DNA of 25,567 nt from Gnetum montanum (lineage: Eukaryota; Streptophyta; Gnetopsida; Gnetales; Gnetaceae). Both the position numbers and the translations under genes were made by a program. The stretch covers positions 507,998 to 533,564 of the forward strand of contig MNCI01027447.1 in NCBI GenBank assembly GCA_015680685.1. The letters are read 5' to 3'. The notes under the pieces are model-generated. The model was not told the DNA's origin. It made no database searches and saw only the letters and a program-made list of their open reading frames with translations. The stretch's first letter is position 1; every line of letters starts with the position of its first letter. Shown in pieces: positions 19,823 through 25,567 of this stretch.

Positions 19823-20639
19823 TGATGAGCGGTGAGGTATCCCTACACTCAACCATACGAATACGAGCGTACATGCACGATTTGGTTGAATTCTAAGGAC
19901 TAAGTGCTTATGTGCCTTTATAGAACCCGAATGTGTTAGTCAATCATTGTCTTCCCAAGCTTACTTGTATATCGCGATTGTATGGTTAAGTAAACTTGAG
20001 TTATATGATTTTTATATATTTTTATGTTTTATGTCCTAGTGCTACAAAGGGAGAAGTGAACTAATTAAGCAACCAATTTAATTTAACTAATCAACTATGC
20101 TCTAACTAGTCCTAACACCAGCATCCATTTCCATTTTCCATACACATCTTGAATTAGTGCAATACTACTGGGATTACCAAATGCTAATCGTTATTGGGTT
20201 ACCAAGTGTTCCACACATGCTCGAAGTGGTTGTACTGAGTGTGCTTACTTGGGGGAGTTAACAAGGAGAGAGAGAGAACATTGATTAACTAAGGAAAGCA
20301 TTAAATAACTGTAAATAACATTAAATAAGCAATTCTGAATACTGCAAGGTTTATAACAAAGTTTGTTTTTATTTTTGGTCACAAGGTGTGCTTAGGTACA
20401 CAATACTCGAATAAAGATCCATTCACTTTATGAATCCTACCATGGGCACTCAGAAATAATTCTAACTTTGATAAGGGAAAAAGGCAAGAGTTCGGGTAAG
20501 GGACTAAGACTAATTAACCAACTATTGCCAAACTAAGTGTGCTTGCCCAAGATAGGCCCTGATATCGAATGTCCAATATCGCTTGGAAGGCTTCGATATT
20601 GCATACGCGCTATCGCGGCCTCAATATCATGGCTTATCA
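19823..20639 (-). mobile_element. 3' LTR of Athila-like element C
   Basis: The LTR is 817 bp, opens TGATGAGCGGTGAGG on the plus strand and ends GGCTTATCA. It matches LTRs A and B: 'cctacactcaaccata', the 'gattaccaa' block at 20172, and the U3 palindromes. The polypurine tract at 20640 shows it is the 3' LTR of a minus-strand element whose body lies to the right. It has decayed more than A and B, including loss of the TATA box. It sits inside the integrase region of copia D; the left flanking bases are AAAAG. Confidence 0.85.
20561..20618. repeat. CpG-rich palindromic repeats in the U3 of LTR C
   Basis: Two degenerate copies (20561-20583 and 20593-20618) contain GATATCGA..CAATATCGC and CGATATTGCATACGCGCTATCGCGG. 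They occupy the same place as in LTRs A and B, but the first copy has lost its central CpGs. Confidence 0.65.
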
Positions 20640-20655
20640 TACCCCCACGACTAAA
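20640..20655 (-). other. polypurine tract of element C
   Basis: TTTAGTCGTGGGGGTA on the minus strand abuts the LTR and is identical to B's tract apart from one base. Confidence 0.75.
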
Positions 20656-20818
20656 TGAAAACAACTCTTCCTCGAATTCCTTACAAAATATTGGGAAGGT
20701 ATGGGATTATTGACTAAATGGGAATTGACAGCAATAGGGAATAAGAAATTCAAAGTGCTCAGTGAACATATTGACAAACATATTACAACATTGGTGTTCA
20801 TGCCCATTGTGGTGAACA

Positions 20819-21031
20819 CTATACATAGATGACATCTAGACCCTCATCCAACAGCTTGAAGAGAAAGAGAGAGAAAAGAAAATGAGGCGTGTTGCTGCCA
20901 ATGTCAGAAATGTGCACTCCATTGTTCATCCATAGCCACATGATCAAACTTGTTCCTTGTGTAAACGCTCTAGCTCCAGTCCATCCTGAGTGCTTCCTCT
21001 TATCCCAATCCATTGTTCATGTAATCGCCAT
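20819..21031 (-). pseudogene. broken small ORF at the 3' end of element C
   Basis: ATG 21031-21029 follows the 'atacag' of the intron-like module. The fifth codon is TGA, then the frame is open for 64 residues to 20819 (MDWDKRKHSGW near the start, a Phe/Leu/Ser-rich stretch near the end). It aligns with the intact ORF at 136-303 of element B, including the Trp spacing near the start and the Ser/Leu tail. Function is unknown. Confidence 0.45.
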
Positions 21032-21091
21032 CTGTATATACAACATAGTCACGAATTAGTAAGGATAGATAAACCATAATGCATTTGATAC
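21032..21091 (-). other. intron-like module (60 nt) before the 3' ORF of element C
   Basis: On the minus strand it runs from GTATC after 'gcaag' to 'tatatacag', with 'ccttactaattc' about 30 nt before the end. It is the same length as in element B. Confidence 0.45.
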
Positions 21092-21216
21092 CTTGCTTTG
21101 ATATAAGTGCATTGGCTGGGTTGTGGGTATGGCAGATATTGGGCTAGAGGATTTTTAATTGATAACTACCCAAGGTGTAGGGGTGAGATAGGTGATTGAA
21201 TGGAAAAATTTATGAC

Positions 21217-21234
21217 AAGGCCCCCATGACTAAG
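21217..21234 (-). other. internal polypurine-like tract in element C
   Basis: CTTAGTCATGGGGGCCTT on the minus strand duplicates the terminal tract of the same element about 560 bp away. It corresponds to 2802-2820 in A. Confidence 0.6.
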
Positions 21235-21851
21235 AGTAACCCTCCGGAAGTGATAGGGTGGAAAAACTAAAGGAACAATGAAGATGAGGGAAATAACAAT
21301 GGTGAAGCTAATAAAATGGATGTCATGGATGGGGATGAAACAAGAAATGGTTGATTGCAAAGAATGTTTAAGGGAAAGAACTTAATAATTTCACCAAAAA
21401 GGAATGCCAGTGGGTCCTCCCTAAAGTAGGCTCATGCCTTTTATGCCCTGATAGACATGCAAACCAAAGAGTCCGTAGGTTCTCGGAATGACATATGGAA
21501 ACAATTGTTAAGAACTTACCAACAAGAGTTTATCGAAGACTAAGAATGCATCAACCAAGATGTAGACTAATCATAAAACTAGCAATGAGGTGGAATATGG
21601 AAGGGGAGGAGGAAATGGAATGGAATCCCAAGAGCAAGGTTGTGTAAAGTCCCTTGTGTATTATGTGGTTAAGGTGACTGAATAAAATTCATTCTAAGTT
21701 CGGATTCACCAACCACATATAGTGGCCTCGCATCAATACATTTGACCAACTCATCCTCATGAAGCAACAAGAATGCATCCATCGAGTCACCACCATTCCA
21801 AGGAGAGAAAGAGAGGAAAGAAGGAAGCAAGAAAGGGCTTTAGGTAGAGCG

Positions 21852-21883
21852 AACCTTCAGGCATGGGTAACATGTCTATCCAG
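21852..21883. repeat. conserved non-coding core shared by elements C and A
   Basis: AACCTTCAGGCATGGGT, then AACATGTCTATCCAGTG, matches 3840-3872 in element A almost exactly, although flanking sequence is diverged (purine-rich here, pyrimidine-rich there). Confidence 0.65.
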
Positions 21884-22200
21884 TGCCATAACTAGTGTTT
21901 GTAGCCCATGTTTTATTATTATGTCTAAGGGGTGTGCTTTGAATTTCCACTGATTTTTTTTGCGTGAGAACCACACCATGCAAAGACTTATTTAGATTTA
22001 TTCAACTTCCTGATATTTGTTTAATAGTGGAATGGTAGAAAACCCATGAAAAACATCCAAGTACCCAAGAGAATAGCCAACACAAGTGTGTTAAATCCCC
22101 TTGAAGTCACACCCTTTTCAACCATTGAATCCTTCCTTGGTTTGAAGAACACCAAGTCACCAATTCATTAATAAGTTTATTTAGAAAAAGGGACAGTATA

Positions 22201-22716
22201 GTTCCAAAGCCAAAGGAGACCACAATGTTGAATGGATGACGTGGACTCATTGCCTGTGTTATCAAAAGAACCATATCTTAGTATCAAAATTGAAAATCAA
22301 AGGTAAAAACCAAACATTAGCAATCAACATTATTGTAGTCCAACCCATCATCGTGAGTACTTATTATATGACGAATGAAAGTGTTGGCACATTTGGCCAT
22401 TTCATGGAACAACAAAAGAAGATACAGGCAAAAGGAAATATTTTAAACAACTACATAAATAACCAATCTGTTTTGAGACCATTGGAAAAATATGAATAAT
22501 GTTGAAAAAAAACATTGGAAAAGTCTCAAATTAAAAAAAATCTGAGATTGATGCTGTTGCATGGGATAAAAGTAGAAGTTGTTAGAATTTGGTTTTTACT
22601 GTATCGTATAAATTTAATTTTTCTTTCACTGACGGACCCATAAAATCAAGCCACTGATCCATACAGCACCACACAAAGGTTACGGTGGAAAGAAAGATTG
22701 CAAAAATAAGGTTTGA
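22201..22716. other. unassigned sequence between element C and the gene fragment
   Basis: An 87-codon plus-strand open frame (22236-22499) shows no domain or composition that I recognise. The left end may still be element C. 'gtataaattt' near 22608 could be a TATA-like element of the captured gene, but nothing supports this beyond sequence. Confidence 0.35.
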
Positions 22717-23290
22717 TGCAGGGTTTTGGAGTGTGGTTGGGCCGTATCGTCATGTCGTCAAGGAACTCGAGCTGGTACTACTACCAGTGCCATCGTTCAA
22801 TCCATGGGCCGTGCAGTTGCAACATGGACCTGTGTTGCCCCTTTTGTAATATTGACATTTCTAGTTTCCTGCGCAGAAGATGCATAGTTAAATTTTGCGT
22901 AACAGTAGGAAAATTGCAGACAACAACATGCTCATAGAATCGTTGTTTCTCACCCTGTGGAGCTTTCGCACCTTGCAGAGGACCGTATCGAGTCGACCAT
23001 TGCCATTTGGGTTCATTCCTTGGTGTATCTGCCGCACGCCATGCAGAGATGGCTTCAGTAATGGTAGATTATTCTTTGCCTTGGTAGAGATTGCTGATAC
23101 TGTAATGGCGCTGATGCTAGGGATTCTGCGGCATACGCATGTGTTGAGTCGACAAGGTCTTTCCACCTCTGGCTGGCATGTGTTGAACCGCATGTTTAGC
23201 CACGCCATTCACAATGTAGCAGAGGATTACTGGCAGTAATGGCGGCAGCAACTGAACACCACATGGCGGATGCAGCGGTAGAGCCTTCTT
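22717..23290 (+). pseudogene. AN: ANGUSTIFOLIA-like (plant CtBP/2-hydroxyacid dehydrogenase-like) gene fragment
   Basis: In Arabidopsis, ANGUSTIFOLIA is a CtBP-related protein that affects cell shape and the cytoskeleton. One plus frame from 22717 is followed through stops to 23085, with TTTSAIVQSMGRAV, CVAPFVILT, then LAEDRIESTIAI, VHSLVYLPHAMQRWL and IILCLG. At 23085-23087 the frame shifts and EIADTVMALMLGILRHTHVL and SRQGLSTSGW follow. These match the N-terminal half of the family in order. About 25-27 residues normally found between ILCLG and EIADTVMAL are missing, which indicates an internal deletion. Similarity fades after the SGW motif; CSRGLLAV in another frame may be the next conserved piece. 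No glycine-rich NAD-fold region or C-terminus is present. It is a dead partial copy. The local base composition is richer in G+C than its surroundings. Confidence 0.8.
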
Positions 23291-23863
23291 TTGCGGTGGC
23301 AGTTGATATACGGTTCTGGTAGGGCAGAATAATTTGAAACTGTTTGCAGAAAACTGGGTAGTTCCTAGCCTGGTGCCTTCACATTCGGAAGCGTTCTTAA
23401 CGATGCCAAGTAACCACCACCGTATTCAAATTTCTTTTTTCGGCGAATGTCATTTTTCCAAGGAAGCCAGCAGCAAATTTTACATGAATTTAAAATGCAA
23501 ATACAGATGATTTACTTATACAAATTTACAAGGATCGGCTTTCTTCATTTGAAAAATCATACAGCCGCCAACACCAATGTCTACACTAAGGTGGATGCCG
23601 AATTACTTTCTTACTACCGCCTGTTCATGAAAATTACTAGGGCTTCAGTGGTTAATGATATTTAACATTTAAAAACTTAAAATCGTAAATAATTAAAATA
23701 AAATGACAATTGTATGAAGCTCTTATTGTATGGAGATCTTGGATTTATTTTAAAAAATATTATATAGGCTATTGCTTATAAAGAAAATATTTGTAATATT
23801 TACACATGCCAATGTTAGCATGATTTTCTCCTAACTTTATGTATAAGTTACAACTTCCTAACT
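23291..23863. other. unassigned sequence
   Basis: It begins moderately GC-rich (to about 23440) and then becomes AT-rich. The first part may be further decayed ANGUSTIFOLIA-like gene sequence. A 72-codon open frame at 23447-23665 has no recognisable domain. Confidence 0.35.
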
Positions 23864-24969
23864 TGTTGGGCAAGTAATATCTCCTAACTTGTTAGGAAAG
23901 TTATAACTTCCTTAGGAGAGAAGTTAGCCAAGATATTTTGGAATATCTAACTACCTTTGGAAGGCTTCAAGGGTTAGGAGGGAACAAAACTCTTAGAAGA
24001 GCATTTGTAAAAAGACATTGTGAAAGATTGCTTATAAGATGACTTGCTAAAGACAACATTTCAGCCTCTTTGTCATAGTCCTGTGAGTTATGATTATTTT
24101 TTATTTTGTTTAAATTATTTAGCTAGTGGTTTAGATAGTATCATGATTGGCAAGTAATTTTGGGATTTTTAGATTGCTCTTATTNCTCTGCATGTAGTCA
24201 AGCCATTGAACGATTCAATAGTCAAGAGGGTTCAGAAAATCTTTGGTATTTTGATAGGACCAGAATAGCTTCTTTTATCTTTAGAGTGAATCTCCATGGT
24301 ATTTCAATCAGAAATTGTCAAGTCTTTTGAAGGTTTTGTTGAATGGAATTGTTGACATTCATTATCTAGCCAAAATAGAGTCTGGTATGTGATAGTTTAA
24401 GCAGCACTTTTTTGGGTAGCATAGTAGGATTGTTTTGAAGAAATTTCTTATTTGAGCCTTGGAAGTTTGAAGAATTCATAGTTATTGAATTCGGGATAGC
24501 TTTATTGCGAAGTGTTTACTCGTATCATTTTACCTTGTTTAGACATTTGAGATCTTTACATAAATCTACTTTCTTTTTCTCTTCTATCTATTTTCATTGA
24601 ATCTCACTCTATTTCTACTTTTCTTATGGAACTATCTCTTTCTCTGGGGAAAATTAGAAGTAGATTCACAGAGTTGTGCTCAAATGTTTTTGCAAAACTT
24701 TATTTGTTACAAGTAGGTATTATAAGGACTGCATAGACTAGGCAATTAAACAAAATAGGAATTCTCAATAACTCACAGTACTTGGCAAAGTTGGTTGAAT
24801 CTCTTTAAGATAAGTCATTTGTAGTTTTACACACAACCTAATCGTTTCATTTTTCACAACTGCACACCGCAACAACAAATACACATACTCACATTATTTA
24901 CTGAGTCTATTTGGAGGACACTTGTTCGAGGACACTTGTTGGCAGTCACATCCCAAACGGTCGCCAACA
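23864..24969 (+). mobile_element. 5' LTR of element F
   Basis: The proposed ends are TGTTGGGC at 23864 and CGCCAACA at 24969, inverted at the termini, giving 1106 bp. A primer site begins 8 bp later and a gag frame follows, so this is a 5' LTR on the plus strand. The start is less certain than the end: TGTTAGGAAAG at about 23890 is an alternative, and 'CCTAACTTGTTrGG' is repeated there. The sequence has one unresolved base at 24185. Confidence 0.6.
24914..24941 (+). repeat. short tandem repeat in LTR F
   Basis: GAGGACACTTGTTC is followed immediately by GAGGACACTTGTTG, near the LTR end. Confidence 0.7.
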
Positions 24970-24976
24970 GTTCTTT

Positions 24977-24993
24977 TGGCGCTAGAAGGAGGG
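24977..24993 (+). other. primer binding site of element F
   Basis: TGGCGCTAGAAGGAGGG lies 8 bp after the LTR end. A TGGCGC start with this continuation is a recurrent plant Ty3/gypsy primer-site form; I do not assign the tRNA. Confidence 0.6.
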
Positions 24994-25094
24994 CTGAAAA
25001 TTTAGCCTCTAAGTTCATAAGCCTTATAATTTTAACACATCAACCATTTTTTGTTACTATAAAGGCTTAAGAAAGTAAATATTATTTTCAATTC

Positions 25095-25567
25095 ATGACC
25101 AAGAAGATTGATAGTTTGAAAAATTTGAAAGTTTCAAAAGATATTCTTGATTCTAAGACTAATTCTTCATCAGAAGAAGAACAAAAGAAATTTTTTGAAT
25201 TAGGAACAATTAGTGGAGTGAAAACTAGAAGATCAAGAAGATCACCCATTGTATCTGGTTTATCGATTTATAAGAGAAGATCTAGAAAGTCTAAGAGTTC
25301 AACTATCCAAAGGAATAGGATGGCAAATCCTTAGCAAAGAGTTACACCATTAGGATTTCAAAATTACAATGATATTCCTAAGGTAGTTTACAAATATTTT
25401 CCTGAGCCTTTCATTTCTGGAAAAGCTTATTAAGCTGAAGAATAAAATTACATGTTTGAGTTAGCTTTAGCTCATGCAAATATTCAACATCAAGATCAAG
25501 CTTGTAGGTTGTTTGTATCAAATCTAAAGGATATGGCTCAGATTTGGTATTCGAACTTACCAAGTAA
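25095..25567 (+). pseudogene. gag: gag relic of element F (partial at window end)
   Basis: From ATG 25095 one frame runs to the window end with in-frame stops at about 25332 (TAG), 25431 (TAA) and 25443 (TAA). The first 79 residues are charged: a Lys/Ser/Glu-rich start, then a basic Arg/Lys/Ser patch (KTRRSRRS, KRRSRKSKSS). After the stops the capsid N-domain appears: FPEPFISGKAY, YMFELALAHANI, ACRLFVSNLKDMAQIWYSNL. This order and the AQxWYxxL ending are typical of Ty3/gypsy-type gag. At least the first TAG is explained by CAG to TAG. The remaining gag and all of pol lie beyond the window. Confidence 0.8.

Larger units (their letters stand above)
20656..22200 (-). mobile_element. internal 3' region of element C
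   Basis: 20656-21170 aligns with 1-472 of element B, and about 21217-22200 aligns in patches with 2802-4170 of element A, so C links the two. It holds the broken small ORF, the intron-like module, an internal polypurine-like tract and the conserved core. No gag, pol or primer site follows before the ANGUSTIFOLIA-like fragment, and no 5' LTR of this type appears to the window's end, so C is probably truncated or interrupted. Confidence 0.75.

Noticed and set aside
22236-22499. 87-codon plus-strand open frame
   Set aside because: No recognisable domain, no homologous frame in element A, and ordinary composition for AT-rich DNA.
22888-23208. 106-codon minus-strand open frame
   Set aside because: Antisense to the ANGUSTIFOLIA-like fragment, whose plus-strand frames carry the recognisable motifs.
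1-25567. CRISPR arrays, tRNA or rRNA genes, bacterial operons
   Set aside because: No regular spacer-repeat pattern, no tRNA cloverleaf or rRNA blocks seen; all repeats are explained by LTR elements. The tRNA-like words found are primer sites next to LTRs.

Overview
The window looks like repeat-dense intergenic DNA from the nuclear genome of a land plant, possibly a gymnosperm with a large genome (the gymnosperm guess is weak). The evidence is several nested plant-type LTR retrotransposons: Athila-like Ty3/gypsy elements with a tRNA-Asp-type primer site, and Ty1/copia elements with a tRNA-iMet-type primer site. There is also a degraded piece of a plant ANGUSTIFOLIA (CtBP-like) gene. I see no intact cellular gene, no RNA gene and no CRISPR array. 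Almost every coding stretch is broken by stops or frameshifts.

Layout. 1-1467 is the 3' end of a plus-strand element (B): internal tail, small ORF, polypurine tract and a 979-bp LTR. 1468-7541 is a related minus-strand element (A), apparently interrupted by B at about 1467. It has a 5' LTR at 6520-7541, a tRNA-Asp-type primer site, a decayed gag, a non-coding spacer, and a broken 'putative plant transposon protein' ORF; it has no protease, reverse transcriptase or integrase between these parts. 7860-8580 (minus) is a decayed transposase of the Merlin/IS1016 (ISXO2-like DDE) type, the most unexpected item here. 9305-13545 is AT-rich and holds copia-type LTR sequence, including a clear LTR at 10459-11463. 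13700-17330 (minus) is a decayed copia polyprotein (E). 18197-19822 (plus) is a second decayed copia element (D), cut inside its integrase zinc finger by a third member of the A/B family (C), whose 3' LTR is 19823-20639 and whose internal tail runs to about 22200. 22717-23290 (plus) is the ANGUSTIFOLIA-like pseudogene fragment. 23864-25567 is the 5' LTR, primer site and broken gag of another plus-strand LTR element (F), which runs off the window.

How the parts relate. A, B and C form one family. They share LTR termini, a polypurine tract, CpG-rich palindromes in U3, a conserved intron-like module of 54-60 nt just before the 3' ORF, and a second internal polypurine-like tract. What is visible of A suggests a non-autonomous element that would rely on an Athila-type partner for reverse transcription and integration. 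Insertion order that can be read: D is older than C, and A is older than B. Many stops are TAG or TGA at places where Gln, Arg or Trp codons are expected, which fits cytosine-methylation decay of silenced elements.
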